In this document: positions 44,628 through 55,465 of the stretch, piece by piece
Position numbering within the stretch: the stretch's first letter is position 1
Layout of the letters: each line of letters opens with the position of its first letter
Origin: Actinomycetales bacterium
GTDB lineage: Bacteria > Actinomycetota > Actinomycetes > Nanopelagicales > Nanopelagicaceae
DNA: 57,839 bases
Assembly: GCA_018970885.1 (NCBI GenBank)
Contig: JAGWVL010000003.1
Location: forward strand, 1-57,839
Reading direction: 5' to 3'
Translations under genes and position numbers: made by a program
The notes under the pieces: generated by a model
What the model was told of the DNA's origin: nothing
Seen by the model: only the letters and a program-made list of their open reading frames with translations
The model's database searches: none

Positions 44628-46790
44628 GTGGATACTTTGATAGCACCTGTCATTAGTGCTCTCAAAGAAAACCATGCCTCGGTTAATGGTGAGGAAGTTT
44701 CTCGCGCTTTTGAAGTTGCTCGGGTTGCACATGATGGACAGCTTCGAAAATCAGGTGAAGCGTACATTACCCACCCCGTTGCGGTAGCAGAGATTCTGGC
44801 TCACCTTGGTTTAAACCCTGCAACTATCATTGCAGCGCTTTTGCATGACACTGTTGAAGACACCCAGTACTCATTAACGCAATTGCGTCTTGATTTTGGT
44901 GATGAGATTGCAGACCTTGTTGATGGTGTTACAAAACTAGACAAATTGACCTATGGTCCTACCGCAGAAGCTGAAACAGTGCGCAAGATGGTTATTGCCA
45001 TGTCTCGCGACATTCGCGTTTTGGTAATTAAGTTAGCTGATCGCCTGCACAACGCACGCACTTGGAAATTTGTTTCACCAGAAAGTGCGCTGCGTAAAGC
45101 GCGTGAAACCCTTGATATCTATGCACCTTTGGCTCATCGACTTGGCATGAATGCCCTTAAGTGGGAGTTAGAGGATCTGTCGTTTGAAGTTCTGGAACCT
45201 AAAAAGTTTGAAGAAATCTCTCGTTTAGTCGCAGAACGTTCACCTTCTCGTGACAAGCTAACCGAGGAAGTTATCGGCTTAGTTAAAGAAGATTTAGCAC
45301 GTGATGAAATCGACGCAACGGTTACCGGTCGCAAAAAACATTTCTTTTCTGTCTATCAAAAAATGGTTGTACGTGGGCGAGAGTTCAATGACATCTACGA
45401 TTTAGTGGGAATCAGAGTTTTAGTCAACGATGTAAGAGATTGCTACGCGGTACTCGGATCTATTCATGCCCGTTGGAGTCCAGTGCCGGGGCGCTTCAAA
45501 GATTACATCGCAATGCCAAAATTCAATCTTTATCAATCTTTACACACCACTGTTATCGGACCAACGGGTAAAGCGATTGAAATTCAAATCCGAACATATG
45601 ACATGCACGCCCGAGCTGAATTCGGAATAGCAGCCCACTGGAAGTACAAGCAAGGTCCTGAAAACAACGAGTCCTCACCAGAGATGTTGTGGCTTCGTCA
45701 GTTACATGAGTGGCAAAAGGAGACAGAGGATCCTTCCGAATTCCTTGAAGCGCTGCGTTTTGATTTAGGTACTCCCGAGGTTTTCGTTTTTACACCAAAG
45801 GGAAGTGTTGTTGCCCTTCCTGGTGGCTCCACACCGGTTGACTTTGCTTTTTCAGTTCACACCGATGTCGGATTGCGTTGCGCTGGAGCCAAGGTAAATG
45901 GTCGTTTAGTTCCCCTTGAATCTCGCCTCCATAATGGAGATGTTGTCGAGATAGTTACCAACAAGAGTGAATCTGCAGGCCCTAGTCGAGACTGGCTCAA
46001 CTTTGTTAAAAGTCCACGGGCCCGCTCGAAGATCAAAGCGTGGTTTAGCAAGGAACGTCGCGAAGAAGCGATTGATGCTGGGCGTGAATCTATCGCTCGA
46101 CAAATGCGTAAAGCCGGTCTACCACTTCAAAAAATCTTCGCAGGTCAATCACTCCTTGAGTTAGCCCATGATCTTCGTTATTCAGATATCGATGGATTGT
46201 ATTCAGCGGTGGGCGATGGCCATGTTTCAGCAGCATCCATCATTGACAAGTTGGTTGCTTCACTGGGCGCAGAAGATTCTCATCCTGAGCCAACAATGGA
46301 TGTTTTACCCAATCGAGTTCCCTCAACTCGACGATCAAGTAATGCTGTCGAGGTTGAAGGAACAGATGATGTCCTTGTAAAGCTTGCACGTTGTTGCACA
46401 CCCGTTCCTGGTGATTCCATCATGGGTTTCATTACAAAGGGCAGCGGTGTATCAATCCATCGATCAGATTGCACAAATGCATCAGATCTTCAAAAGCATC
46501 AAGCAGATCGTGTAGTCAATGTAAAGTGGCGTACGGGTGCAGCGTCTATCTTCTTAGTAAACATCCAAGTTGAAGCGTTGGACCGCGCATCGTTGTTGGC
46601 TGATGTTACTCGTACCTTGTCTGATCAACACGTTAACATTCTTAGCGCTGCGGTTAGTACATCGAAGGATCGCACTGCATTTTCACGGTTTACCTTTGAA
46701 ATGGCAGATGCCACACACCTTGACGCGGTTTTAGCAGCGGTACGAGGTATTGAAGGGGTTTACGATGTTTACAGGACTACCAACAACTAA
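44628..46790 (+). CDS. rel: Bifunctional (p)ppGpp synthetase/hydrolase Rel
   Basis: A 720-residue long RelA-SpoT homologue. Order: HD hydrolase with H73-D74 (LLHDTVEDT), synthetase domain with R289-F-K-D292, the RXKD form typical of bifunctional enzymes, then YIAMPKFNLYQSLHT, a TGS domain (VFVFTPKGSVVALPGG), a helical and zinc-finger-like region with LARCCTPVPGD, and a C-terminal ACT domain. It starts with GTG 44628. The single Rel would control the stringent response. Confidence 0.95.
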   Translation: MDTLIAPVISALKENHASVNGEEVSRAFEVARVAHDGQLRKSGEAYITHPVAVAEILAHLGLNPATIIAALLHDTVEDTQYSLTQLRLDFGDEIADLVDGVTKLDKLTYGPTAEAETVRKMVIAMSRDIRVLVIKLADRLHNARTWKFVSPESALRKARETLDIYAPLAHRLGMNALKWELEDLSFEVLEPKKFEEISRLVAERSPSRDKLTEEVIGLVKEDLARDEIDATVTGRKKHFFSVYQKMVVRGREFNDIYDLVGIRVLVNDVRDCYAVLGSIHARWSPVPGRFKDYIAMPKFNLYQSLHTTVIGPTGKAIEIQIRTYDMHARAEFGIAAHWKYKQGPENNESSPEMLWLRQLHEWQKETEDPSEFLEALRFDLGTPEVFVFTPKGSVVALPGGSTPVDFAFSVHTDVGLRCAGAKVNGRLVPLESRLHNGDVVEIVTNKSESAGPSRDWLNFVKSPRARSKIKAWFSKERREEAIDAGRESIARQMRKAGLPLQKIFAGQSLLELAHDLRYSDIDGLYSAVGDGHVSAASIIDKLVASLGAEDSHPEPTMDVLPNRVPSTRRSSNAVEVEGTDDVLVKLARCCTPVPGDSIMGFITKGSGVSIHRSDCTNASDLQKHQADRVVNVKWRTGAASIFLVNIQVEALDRASLLADVTRTLSDQHVNILSAAVSTSKDRTAFSRFTFEMADATHLDAVLAAVRGIEGVYDVYRTTNN

Positions 46791-46800
46791 TACCTAAGTC

Positions 46801-48099
46801 TTAGTTGAACTCTGCAAGACTCTTTTCCGCTTCAGCCAACCATACTCTGCGTGCAACAGCGGATTCATTTGCTTCATTAGCCTTCTTAGTATTACCGCTT
46901 GCAGCATACTTTGCCGCCGACTTTTCATAGCTAGCAATAGATTCAGTTAATTGGGCAACAACCTCTTGAGCACGCTTCTTTGCTGCTGGATCGGTTTTGC
47001 GCCAAATCTCGGCTTCAGCCTCTTTGACCGCTGACTCAACAGCAGCAACTCGCGCATCTAATGATGCGCGCTTATCACGGTGAGTCATTCCAATCTTTTC
47101 CCATGAACGGAGGTACTCATTAAGCTTCTTACGTGCCTCTTTTACATCTGAGATTGGTAGAAGTGCCTCAATCAATGGAAGCAACTCTTGGCGCTTAGCA
47201 AGATTTGCTGCCATTGTTACATCACGCTTTTCTAGATCGGCGTTCTTAGCAGCAAAGAATTTATCTTGCGCAGCCTTAAAGCGAGCCCACAGTTTGGCAT
47301 CATCATTTTTCTTTCCACGACCAGCTGCTTTCCATTGATCCATAAGCACTTTGAAACGTTTAGCAGTTGGAACCCATTCAGTAGATGTAGCTAATTTCTC
47401 CGCTTCTTCAACAATCTTCTTTTTCGCATCTGCAACTAACGCTTGTGATGCTTCAAGGGATGCAAAGTGGGTACGACGACGTTTATCAAACTTGTTGCGT
47501 GATGAAGAAAAACGCTTCCAAAGTTCAGCATCTGTCTTTTTGTCTAAACGTGGAGCTGCCTTCCACTCATCCAACAAGACCTTCAATCGATCTCCTGTTG
47601 CTTTCCAGCTCTCTGACAAAGCCAGAGTTTCAGCTTCAGCAACAATCTTTTCCTTTTCAACCAGAATCTGTTCACGACGAGCAGCCTTTGCCGCTATTTC
47701 TGCGGCTTTCTTGGCCTCGTACGCCTCACGATGTCCTTCAATAAGTGGTTCAATCTGATCAACAGATGCAGCTAGCGCTTCGAGATCGCCAACACCGTTG
47801 AGCTCTTTAACCTGGTCGCGAAGTTTCTTTACAGCAGCGTAAGCATCGGCGGGTACCATCGCACCGCTCTTAATCCGCGCAGCGAGCAAAGCAACTTCAG
47901 CTGCTAGAACCTCAAATTTGCGAACAAAGTATGCGAGCGCTTCTTCTGGGCTCTTACCTGGATATGAGCCGACCGCTTTTTCTCCTTGTGAAGTACGAAC
48001 ATAAACAGTTCCATCTTCGGCAACTCGACCAAAGGCTGAAGGATCTCCGATTAACGCACTTGCAGCGCTAGCCTGGTGTGGGAAATTGATATCTGTCAT
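46801..48099 (-). CDS. DUF349 repeat protein
   Basis: A 432-residue, highly charged helical protein. It contains DUF349 repeats, seen as WKATGDRLKVLLDEWKAAP...ELWKRFSSSRNKFDKRR and WVPTAKRFKVLMDQWKAAG...KLWARFKAAQDKF, with further helical copies up to the C-terminus. Long coiled-coil segments rich in Ala, Glu and Lys are evident. The function is unknown. AAAGGA precedes the ATG. It is convergent with rel, 10 bases apart, as commonly found in actinobacteria. Confidence 0.88.
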   Translation of the reverse strand: MTDINFPHQASAASALIGDPSAFGRVAEDGTVYVRTSQGEKAVGSYPGKSPEEALAYFVRKFEVLAAEVALLAARIKSGAMVPADAYAAVKKLRDQVKELNGVGDLEALAASVDQIEPLIEGHREAYEAKKAAEIAAKAARREQILVEKEKIVAEAETLALSESWKATGDRLKVLLDEWKAAPRLDKKTDAELWKRFSSSRNKFDKRRRTHFASLEASQALVADAKKKIVEEAEKLATSTEWVPTAKRFKVLMDQWKAAGRGKKNDDAKLWARFKAAQDKFFAAKNADLEKRDVTMAANLAKRQELLPLIEALLPISDVKEARKKLNEYLRSWEKIGMTHRDKRASLDARVAAVESAVKEAEAEIWRKTDPAAKKRAQEVVAQLTESIASYEKSAAKYAASGNTKKANEANESAVARRVWLAEAEKSLAEFN

Positions 48100-48264
48100 G
48101 AGAGTGATCCTTTCAGCGCGTTACCTTTGTACAAGGCTCGCTATGTGGTGGGTGCGATGCTTAGAAGATTTGAGCCCTCTAAGCGTGGGTCGAGTGTGGA
48201 TTGGTATAGCAAAAGGTACCCTGTCTCATGGTGTGAGCGTCAATCGTGCCAATAATGAGCGTGA

Positions 48265-48945
48265 ATGAGGGGGGTGGAGAGTTTGCTAATCGACTCTTTT
48301 GCCGCCCCAATGTTTGCCACCAACTGTTGGGTCCTGGCACCTGGACCCGGGAGCGAGTGCGTAGTTATCGATCCTGGAATGCCAGATGTGAGCTCACAAT
48401 TGGATGAAATCCTCCAACGCCACAACTTAAAACCGGTTGCGATTATCGCAACGCACGGACATTTAGATCACACCTTTTCAATACAACCGATCGCAGATGG
48501 CTACTCAATTCCTGCGTACATCCATAGCGAGGACCGGGAATATCTTGCAGCTCCTGAAAAACTTCATGGCCAAGAGTTTGCCGCAACCCTTTCGGGGATG
48601 AACTTTGTAGAACCAGCGCAGGTTCGAGAGCTTCGTAATGGAGATCTTGTTGATTTGGTTGGTCTTTCCTTTAAAGCGATTCATGCGCCAGGCCATACTC
48701 GAGGATCTTTAATGTTTGAGGTCTCTGATGAGGTATTAATCAGCGGGGATGTGCTTTTTGCTGGTTCGATTGGACGTACAGATTTACCAACGGGTTCGGC
48801 CAAAGAAATGGAGGAGACATTGCGTAAGAAAGTTGTGACCTTGTCTGACCACCTTCAAGTCCTGCCAGGTCATGGCCCTGAAACCTCTATGGCCTATGAA
48901 AAGAAGAACAATCCCTACTTGAAGAGTTTGGTAGGTCGACATTGA
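48265..48945 (+). CDS. MBL-fold metallo-hydrolase (glyoxalase II-like)
   Basis: A 226-residue hydrolase with the metal motif THGHLDHT and later histidines and aspartates in [27 protein letters not shown] and LPGHGPETS. It is a small glyoxalase II-type protein common before hisS in actinobacteria; substrate unknown. The start is uncertain: ATG 48265 lies 8 bases after AATAAT, while GTG 48274 and a downstream TTG are alternatives. Its stop overlaps the hisS start (TGATG). Confidence 0.88.
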   Translation: MRGVESLLIDSFAAPMFATNCWVLAPGPGSECVVIDPGMPDVSSQLDEILQRHNLKPVAIIATHGHLDHTFSIQPIADGYSIPAYIHSEDREYLAAPEKLHGQEFAATLSGMNFVEPAQVRELRNGDLVDLVGLSFKAIHAPGHTRGSLMFEVSDEVLISGDVLFAGSIGRTDLPTGSAKEMEETLRKKVVTLSDHLQVLPGHGPETSMAYEKKNNPYLKSLVGRH

Positions 48946-50201
48946 TGTCACAGCAAAAAATTACCGCGCCTAAGGGAGTAAGTGAGTACACGCCGCCACG
49001 CTCTAGTGCTTTTGAACATGTTCGCGATTGTTTAATTGCACCAGCAAGTAAGGCTGGTTACCAGTTGATTGAGCTTCCAGTTTTTGAGGATACCGAGCTT
49101 TTCAAACGCGGTGTTGGTGAATCAACTGATGTTGTTTCCAAAGAGATGTATACCTTTGAAGATCGTGGTGGCAGATCTATCACATTGCGTCCTGAAGGAA
49201 CCGCCGGAGTAATGCGTTCTGTGATTGAGCACGGGTTGGATCGCGGACAACTTCCGGTAAAGGTGTGGTATTCAGGACAATTTTTCCGAGCAGAGCGTCC
49301 ACAAGCTGGTCGCTACCGTCAGTTCTATCAAGTTGGAATTGAAGCGATTGGCTTAGATGATCCAGCGATAGATGCAGAGGTAATTGCGATTGCAGATGCG
49401 GGGTTTAAGGCGCTGGGCCTAACAAAGTATCGACTGGAACTGACTTCATTAGGAGATGCTCAATCAAGAGCTGCGCATAAGGTTGATTTATTGAAATTTA
49501 TTGCAACCTTGAAATTAGATGAGGCAACTGCAGCACGTGCTGCAATTAATCCATTGCGTCTATTTGATGATAAACGTGAAGAGATGAAAAAGGTGATGGC
49601 CGATGCGCCCTTACTTGTTAATTACTTAAGCGAAGAATCGCGCGAACATTTTGAAACAGTCACCAAATACTTGACTGCGCTTGGAGTTTCATTCCAACTC
49701 AACCCACGCATGGTTCGTGGGTTGGATTACTACACAGGTACAACCTTCGAGTTTGTTCATGATTTGCTGGGTGCTCAATCTGGAATTGGTGGCGGTGGTC
49801 GCTATGACGGTTTGATGGAGCAGTTAGGTGGACAATCCCTGTCAGGAATTGGTTTTGGTTTGGGTGTCGACAGAGCCTTGTTAGCTGCCGAAGCTGAAGG
49901 AGTTATTGCTCAGGAAGCCTTTGTTTCCGATCTTTTCATTATTCCTTTAGGCGAGGGGACAAAGGTGCAGGCTTTAACTATCGCCAGAGACCTTCGCGCC
50001 AAGGGAAAACGGGTTGAGATCGCTTTTGGTGATCGTGCTCTTAAAGGGGCTATGAAAGGTGCAGACAAGAGCGGTGCGACATTTGTCATCGTCCTTGGTG
50101 AATCAGAACTTTCGAGTGGAACTGTTGAGTTGAAAGAGATGAAAACGGGTCACTCAACCTCCGTTAAGATTGACTCGTTGTTCGAAGCGCTCAACAAATA
50201 G
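48945..50201 (+). CDS. hisS: Histidyl-tRNA synthetase
   Basis: A 418-residue class II synthetase. Motif 2 is [12 protein letters not shown] and [19 protein letters not shown], the histidine-binding signature is [14 protein letters not shown], and motif 3 is [13 protein letters not shown]; an anticodon-binding domain follows (from about 325). ATG 48945 overlaps the stop of the preceding gene; a TTG one codon earlier is less likely. Confidence 0.97.
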   Translation: MSQQKITAPKGVSEYTPPRSSAFEHVRDCLIAPASKAGYQLIELPVFEDTELFKRGVGESTDVVSKEMYTFEDRGGRSITLRPEGTAGVMRSVIEHGLDRGQLPVKVWYSGQFFRAERPQAGRYRQFYQVGIEAIGLDDPAIDAEVIAIADAGFKALGLTKYRLELTSLGDAQSRAAHKVDLLKFIATLKLDEATAARAAINPLRLFDDKREEMKKVMADAPLLVNYLSEESREHFETVTKYLTALGVSFQLNPRMVRGLDYYTGTTFEFVHDLLGAQSGIGGGGRYDGLMEQLGGQSLSGIGFGLGVDRALLAAEAEGVIAQEAFVSDLFIIPLGEGTKVQALTIARDLRAKGKRVEIAFGDRALKGAMKGADKSGATFVIVLGESELSSGTVELKEMKTGHSTSVKIDSLFEALNK

Positions 50202-50215
50202 AATTAGGAATCACA

Positions 50216-51970
50216 ATGTTGCGTACACATGAAGCTGGATCCCTGCGTAAAACACACGCAGGTGAAACTGTCACCCTCGCTGGTTGGGTTTCACGTCGTC
50301 GAGATCATGGCGGAGTTGCCTTTATTGATCTTCGTGATGCTTCAGGTTCAGTACAGGTAGTAATTCGCGATGAAAAGGTTGCTGGCTCGCTTCGTGCCGA
50401 ATGGTGTTTGCTGATTACCGGTGAGGTTGTCGCACGTCCTGCTGGAAACGAAAATACAAATCTTGCAACAGGTGAGATTGAGGTTATGGGCGACACCGTT
50501 GTTGTTCTCTCAGAGGCGGCACCGCTTCCATTCCCAGTAGATAGTGGTGATGACACCGATATCAACGAAGAGGTTCGTTTGCGGTACCGCTATCTGGATT
50601 TACGTCGCGAAAAGCCAGCTCATAACCTTCGATTGCGTTCGAAGGTGACCTCAACAATCCGTCGTGTGATGGAGGATGAAAACTTTTTAGAGATCGAGAC
50701 ACCATACCTCACCCGATCTACACCCGAAGGTGCACGTGACTTCTTAGTCCCTGTAAGACTCCAACCAGGTTCTTGGTATGCGCTACCTCAATCACCGCAA
50801 CTTTTTAAGCAATTACTTATGGTTGCCGGAATGGAGAAGTATTACCAAATCGCTCGCTGTTTCCGGGATGAGGATTTCCGAGCAGATCGCCAACCAGAGT
50901 TTACTCAATTGGACATCGAAATGTCATTTATCGACCAAGAAGACATTTTAGCTGTAGCTGAAAAGATTGTTGCGCGAGTTTGGAAGGAGGCGGTTAATTA
51001 TGAGATTCCTCTTCCATTAAAGCGTATGACTTATGCAGATGCGATGACCAATTACGGATCTGACAAACCAGATTTACGGTTTGGTAATGAATTAGTTGAT
51101 CTAACCTCTTTCTTCGCTGAGACACCATTTCGTGTTTTCCAAGCACCATATGTTGGTGGCGTTGTTATGCCTGGGGGAGCATCATCTGCTCGCCGCGAGT
51201 TAGATGCATGGCAAGACTGGGCTAAGGCACGAGGTGCAAAAGGACTTGCATACATTTTGGTAAATGAGGATGGAACTCTAGGCGGTCCAGTATCAAAGAA
51301 CATCTCTGAGAAAGAGAGTGCAGGAATTGTTGCTGCCACTGGAGCAAAATTGGGGGACGCTATCTTCTTCGCTGCCGGAGAGCGAATAAATTCCCTTAAT
51401 CTCTTAGGAGCGGTTCGACTAGAGATCGGTAAGCGTTGCAATCTCATCGCTGATGGTAAGTGGGAGTTTTTGTGGGTTGTAGATGCTCCTATGTTTGAAC
51501 CGACAGATGATGGTGGCTGGACGGCGGTACACCATCCATTTACCGGACCAAAACCTGAGTTTGCCGCAACCTTTAAATCTGATCCTGCTTCTGCATTGGC
51601 TTACGCCTATGACATCGTGCTCAACGGAACAGAGTTAGGTGGTGGTTCGATTCGTATCCATGACCGCGCTATTCAAAAGGATGTTTTCTCAGTCATTGGT
51701 TTAAGTGATGAAGAAGCATCAAGCAAGTTTGGCTTTTTACTGGAAGCATTTAACTACGGCCCACCACCACACGGCGGAATCGCATTGGGACTTGACCGAG
51801 TCTGTGCATTGTTAACCGGCTCGGATTCAATTCGTGAAGTAATCGCCTTTCCAAAGACAGCAAGTGGAGGAGATCCATTAACTGGTGCTCCAACTCCAAT
51901 CACGCCTGCTCAAAGAAAAGAGAGCGGAATAGATTGGGTTCCACAGCCTAAAAACCCGCAAGAGAGTTAA
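50216..51970 (+). CDS. aspS: Aspartyl-tRNA synthetase
   Basis: A 584-residue bacterial-type enzyme: N-terminal OB anticodon domain ([22 protein letters not shown]), catalytic core with [48 protein letters not shown] (motif 2), a GAD insertion domain (about 290-415), and the final [15 protein letters not shown] (motif 3). AGGA precedes the ATG. Whether it also charges tRNA-Asn cannot be judged from the sequence alone. Confidence 0.97.
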   Translation: MLRTHEAGSLRKTHAGETVTLAGWVSRRRDHGGVAFIDLRDASGSVQVVIRDEKVAGSLRAEWCLLITGEVVARPAGNENTNLATGEIEVMGDTVVVLSEAAPLPFPVDSGDDTDINEEVRLRYRYLDLRREKPAHNLRLRSKVTSTIRRVMEDENFLEIETPYLTRSTPEGARDFLVPVRLQPGSWYALPQSPQLFKQLLMVAGMEKYYQIARCFRDEDFRADRQPEFTQLDIEMSFIDQEDILAVAEKIVARVWKEAVNYEIPLPLKRMTYADAMTNYGSDKPDLRFGNELVDLTSFFAETPFRVFQAPYVGGVVMPGGASSARRELDAWQDWAKARGAKGLAYILVNEDGTLGGPVSKNISEKESAGIVAATGAKLGDAIFFAAGERINSLNLLGAVRLEIGKRCNLIADGKWEFLWVVDAPMFEPTDDGGWTAVHHPFTGPKPEFAATFKSDPASALAYAYDIVLNGTELGGGSIRIHDRAIQKDVFSVIGLSDEEASSKFGFLLEAFNYGPPPHGGIALGLDRVCALLTGSDSIREVIAFPKTASGGDPLTGAPTPITPAQRKESGIDWVPQPKNPQES

Positions 51971-51979
51971 AGGGTCAGG

Positions 51980-51985
51980 TAGGCT
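51980..51985 (+). promoter_or_regulatory. -10 box TAGGCT of the DUF948 gene, leaderless spacing
   Basis: TAGGCT then AACAAC and ATG 51992. It lies 9 bases after the aspS stop. No Shine-Dalgarno and no clear -35 are visible. Confidence 0.55.
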
Positions 51986-51991
51986 AACAAC

Positions 51992-52354
51992 ATGGGTCCA
52001 GGTGGAATTGCAACAATTATCGCAGCCTCTTCATTGGCTGTTATCGCTCTGGCTATCGCGTACGTCGTAATACGTGTAGGTCGTTTAGTTGATGAGGCTA
52101 AGGCATCGTTGAAAGCTCTTACCGATGAGACGGCACCATTGATCGATGAGGTCCATACAACCGTTACCTTAGTTAATGGCCCACTGCACAGCATTAACCG
52201 TGTAAGCAAAAATATTGAAGAGATGTCAGACAAGGTCACCGAAGCAACTACAGGTTTTATCAACAAAAATGGCTCTGCGGTAAAGGTTGCGGGAGCACTT
52301 CTCTCAGCGGCACAAATGAGTAAAGGTCGTTCCAAGAAGAAGAAGGCTGAGTGA
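51992..52354 (+). CDS. DUF948 domain membrane-anchored protein
   Basis: A 120-residue protein with one N-terminal membrane helix (about 7-27) followed by a helical region (VGRLVDEAKASLKALTDETAPLIDEV) and a lysine-rich tail (KGRSKKKKAE). It matches the DUF948 layout, a family of unknown function often found near alaS in actinobacteria. TAGGCT ends 6 bases before the ATG. Confidence 0.82.
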   Translation: MGPGGIATIIAASSLAVIALAIAYVVIRVGRLVDEAKASLKALTDETAPLIDEVHTTVTLVNGPLHSINRVSKNIEEMSDKVTEATTGFINKNGSAVKVAGALLSAAQMSKGRSKKKKAE

Positions 52355-52363
52355 TCCTCACTA

Positions 52364-55036
52364 GTGGAATCCGCCGAGATCCGTTCGCGCTGGCTGCGCT
52401 TCTTTGAATCTGACAACCGTCAAGGGTTAACCCATACCGTTGTTCCTTCTGCATCATTAATTGCAGATGACCCCAACCTGCTCTTAGTTAACGCTGGTAT
52501 GGTGCCATTTAAGCCCTACTTTCTTGGCGAGGTTAACCCTCCCTATAAGCGTGCAACCTCTGTTCAGAAATGTGTTCGAACACTTGATATTGATGAGGTT
52601 GGTAAAACAACCCGTCATGCCTCTTTTTTCCAGATGTGTGGAAACTTTTCCTTTGGAGATTACTTTAAAGAGGGTGCGATCGCACTCGCATGGGAGCTGT
52701 TAACGCGCCCTATTGCAGATGGCGGATACGGCTTCCCAGAGGAGAGATTGTGGGTAACTGTTTACCTCGATGATGATGAGGCTGCCGATATATGGCACAA
52801 GCAAATTGGAGTGCCTAAGGAGCGAATCCAGCGCCGAGACATGGCGGACAATTTTTGGTCAATGGGTGTTCCTGGACCATGTGGTCCCTGCTCTGAAATT
52901 TATTATGATCGCGGTCCGGCATACGGCGTTGAAGGTGGGCCGATCGCAGATGAAAACCGTTACCTCGAAGTATGGAACCTTGTTTTCATGCAAAATGAAC
53001 GAGGTGCAGGTGGCGGTAAGGATGGATATCCAATTCTGGGAGAGCTTCCAGCCAAGAGTATTGATACCGGCTTAGGTTTAGAACGAACCGCAGCTTTACT
53101 CCAAGGCGTTGAAAACATTTATGAAATCGACACAACAATTCAGATTCTAAACCGAGCATCTGAGCTTACTGGTGTGAAGTATGGAGCCTCCGAAAAATCA
53201 GATGTCTCACTTCGAATTATCGCAGATCACGCCCGAACCTCGGCGATGTTGATCGGTGATGGAGTTACTCCCGGAAATGAAGGTCGCGGGTATGTTCTCC
53301 GCCGAATGATGCGCCGCACAATCCGCAACATGCGTCTTTTAGGCTCAATGGATCCGATCATGTCTGAATTAACCGTAGCCGCAATTGGTGCGATGGCGCC
53401 TCAATATCCTGAGCTGCTTTCAGATAAGTCTCGCATCATCTCTGTGAGCGTTGCAGAGGAGGAAAGTTTCTTACAAACCCTTAAGAGCGGCACGCAAATC
53501 TTTGACCTCGCATCAGAATCTTTAAAGGAAAGCAAGAGATCTGTGCTTCCAGGTGAAGAGGTTTTCAAACTTCACGATACCTATGGTTTTCCATTTGATT
53601 TAACTTTAGAGATGGCCCGCGAAGAGGGACTAAGTGTTGATGAAGATGGCTTTCGTCGTTTGATGAAGGAGCAGAAAGATCGAGCAAAGGCTGATGCAAA
53701 AGCAAAAAAATCTGGTCACACCGATCTTTCTGTATATCGTTCAATCGCCGATAAAAGTGGCAGGACTGAGTTTGTTGGCTACACACATCTGAACACTGAA
53801 TCCTCACTAACAGGTATTTTGGTTGATGGTGTTTCAGTGTCATCAGCATCAGAGGGTGATGATGTAGAGATTATTCTCAATAGAACGCCGTTTTACGCAG
53901 AAGGTGGTGGACAGTTAGCAGATGGCGGTCGTATTACATTGAGTAACGGTTCTGTCGTCGAGATTGATGATGTCCAATCACCAGTTCCAGGGATTTCTGT
54001 TCACCGTGGAAGAGTCTTAACTGGAAGTGTTGAGGTTGGATCAGAGGCGCTAGCTGAAATAGATTCCGAAAGGCGCTCAGCGATCTCTCGGGCACACACC
54101 GCAACCCACATGGTTCACAAAGCTTTCCGAGAAATCCTTGGGGAAACCGCGACCCAAGCTGGTTCAGAAAACTCTCCCGGTCGATTTCGTTTTGATTTCC
54201 CAGCAACAGGTGCGGTTTCATCCTCAGTACTCAATGACGTTGAATCACGAGTAAACACCTTGCTCATGGACAATTTAGAGGTCACGGCAGAGAGCATGTC
54301 CCAAGCAAAGGCAAAAGAGATTGGCGCAATGGCATTGTTCGGCGAGAAGTATGGAGATGTCGTTCGCGTTGTCAGTGTCGGAGATTGGGCTCGCGAATTA
54401 TGCGGTGGAACGCATGTTTCACGTTCTGGACAACTTGGTGTCGTGAAGTTGCTTGGGGAATCATCAATTGGTGCCGGTGTTCGACGTGTCGAAGCACTCG
54501 TTGGAGTAGATGCTTATCGATTCTTAGCCCGTGAGCATCTTTTGTTGAACTCATTGACTGAGTTAATGAAGGGAGCACGTACCGAGGAACTTCCTGAGCG
54601 TATCTCTGACTTGCTTAACAAAATGAAGGAGATAGAAAAGGAGCTTGCAACGGTCAGATCGGCACAAGCGCTTTCACAAGTTGGAGATCTAGCAAAGAGT
54701 GCCACCTTGATTAACGGTCATACATTTATTGGTTCAGTGATGGCCGATGGAGTCTCTGGAGATGATCTGAGAAAAATTGCGATTGATTTACGTTCACAAA
54801 ACAGCAATAGCGTTATCGCTCTTGTAAGTAGCAACGACGGGAAACCGGTTTTGGTAGTCGCTGTCAGCGATGAGGCTCGTGCTACCGGAGTTAAGGCAGG
54901 TACCCTCGTAAAGGTGGGCTCAGCAATTCTTGGAGGCGGTGGTGGTGGCAAGGATGATTTCGCACAAGGTGGCGGAACAAATCCTGCGCAGTCATCGGAA
55001 GCGATCGCAGCTATTTCTCAATCTCTTCTTGGGTAA
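52364..55036 (+). CDS. alaS: Alanyl-tRNA synthetase
   Basis: An 890-residue class II synthetase. The N-terminal core has [36 protein letters not shown] and [11 protein letters not shown]; the editing domain has [12 protein letters not shown] and [10 protein letters not shown] (zinc ligands); the C-terminal domain ends with [15 protein letters not shown]. The start is GTG 52364 giving [14 protein letters not shown], the normal N-terminus. It is the head of alaS-ruvX-mltG-aroE. Confidence 0.97.
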   Translation: MESAEIRSRWLRFFESDNRQGLTHTVVPSASLIADDPNLLLVNAGMVPFKPYFLGEVNPPYKRATSVQKCVRTLDIDEVGKTTRHASFFQMCGNFSFGDYFKEGAIALAWELLTRPIADGGYGFPEERLWVTVYLDDDEAADIWHKQIGVPKERIQRRDMADNFWSMGVPGPCGPCSEIYYDRGPAYGVEGGPIADENRYLEVWNLVFMQNERGAGGGKDGYPILGELPAKSIDTGLGLERTAALLQGVENIYEIDTTIQILNRASELTGVKYGASEKSDVSLRIIADHARTSAMLIGDGVTPGNEGRGYVLRRMMRRTIRNMRLLGSMDPIMSELTVAAIGAMAPQYPELLSDKSRIISVSVAEEESFLQTLKSGTQIFDLASESLKESKRSVLPGEEVFKLHDTYGFPFDLTLEMAREEGLSVDEDGFRRLMKEQKDRAKADAKAKKSGHTDLSVYRSIADKSGRTEFVGYTHLNTESSLTGILVDGVSVSSASEGDDVEIILNRTPFYAEGGGQLADGGRITLSNGSVVEIDDVQSPVPGISVHRGRVLTGSVEVGSEALAEIDSERRSAISRAHTATHMVHKAFREILGETATQAGSENSPGRFRFDFPATGAVSSSVLNDVESRVNTLLMDNLEVTAESMSQAKAKEIGAMALFGEKYGDVVRVVSVGDWARELCGGTHVSRSGQLGVVKLLGESSIGAGVRRVEALVGVDAYRFLAREHLLLNSLTELMKGARTEELPERISDLLNKMKEIEKELATVRSAQALSQVGDLAKSATLINGHTFIGSVMADGVSGDDLRKIAIDLRSQNSNSVIALVSSNDGKPVLVVAVSDEARATGVKAGTLVKVGSAILGGGGGGKDDFAQGGGTNPAQSSEAIAAISQSLLG

Positions 55037-55465
55037 ATGATGCAACGGGGACGCCGAATCGCCTTTGATTATGGAGATGTCCGTATAGGTGTAGCGGTGA
55101 GTGATCCTGACTCCATTCTTTGCTCACCTTTGACTACGCTAAAAACTACTGACAAAACACTTTTCACTCAGATCGAAGATATCTTGCGTGAGATTGAACC
55201 GGTACAACTCTTTGTAGGAAATCCGGCGCTATTAAGTGGCAAAGAGGGGACCGCATCTCAAAAAGCGGTTAGCTTTGCGCAACATCTGCGTGAGATTTCA
55301 ACGATCGAGGTCATCATGGTTGATGAACGAATGTCTACAGTGAGCGCATCTAGAAATCTGCGAGATTCGGGCATAAATGCGAAAGCGGCAAAAAATAGCA
55401 TTGACATGGCAGCAGCGGTCGCAATTCTCGAATTTGCGTTAGAGCTTCAAAAGGGTAGTTCGTGA
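55037..55465 (+). CDS. ruvX: RuvX/YqgF family nuclease-like protein
   Basis: A 142-residue RNase H-fold protein with FDYGDVRIGVAVSDP, VGNPALLSGKEGT and DERMSTVSASRNLRDSG. The family is a putative Holliday junction resolvase with roles in 16S rRNA 5' processing in E. coli. It starts at the base after the alaS stop; ATG 55037 is immediately followed by a second ATG. It overlaps mltG by GTGA. Confidence 0.92.
   Translation: MMQRGRRIAFDYGDVRIGVAVSDPDSILCSPLTTLKTTDKTLFTQIEDILREIEPVQLFVGNPALLSGKEGTASQKAVSFAQHLREISTIEVIMVDERMSTVSASRNLRDSGINAKAAKNSIDMAAAVAILEFALELQKGSS

Noticed and set aside
46780-46810. Short inverted repeat ACTAA...TTAGT between rel and DUF349 as a terminator
   Set aside because: Five weak pairs made mostly of the two stop codons; no stable stem or U run.
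47351-47758. Plus-strand frames antisense to the DUF349 gene
   Set aside because: They come from the biased codon use of a charged helical protein and have no family resemblance or start signals.
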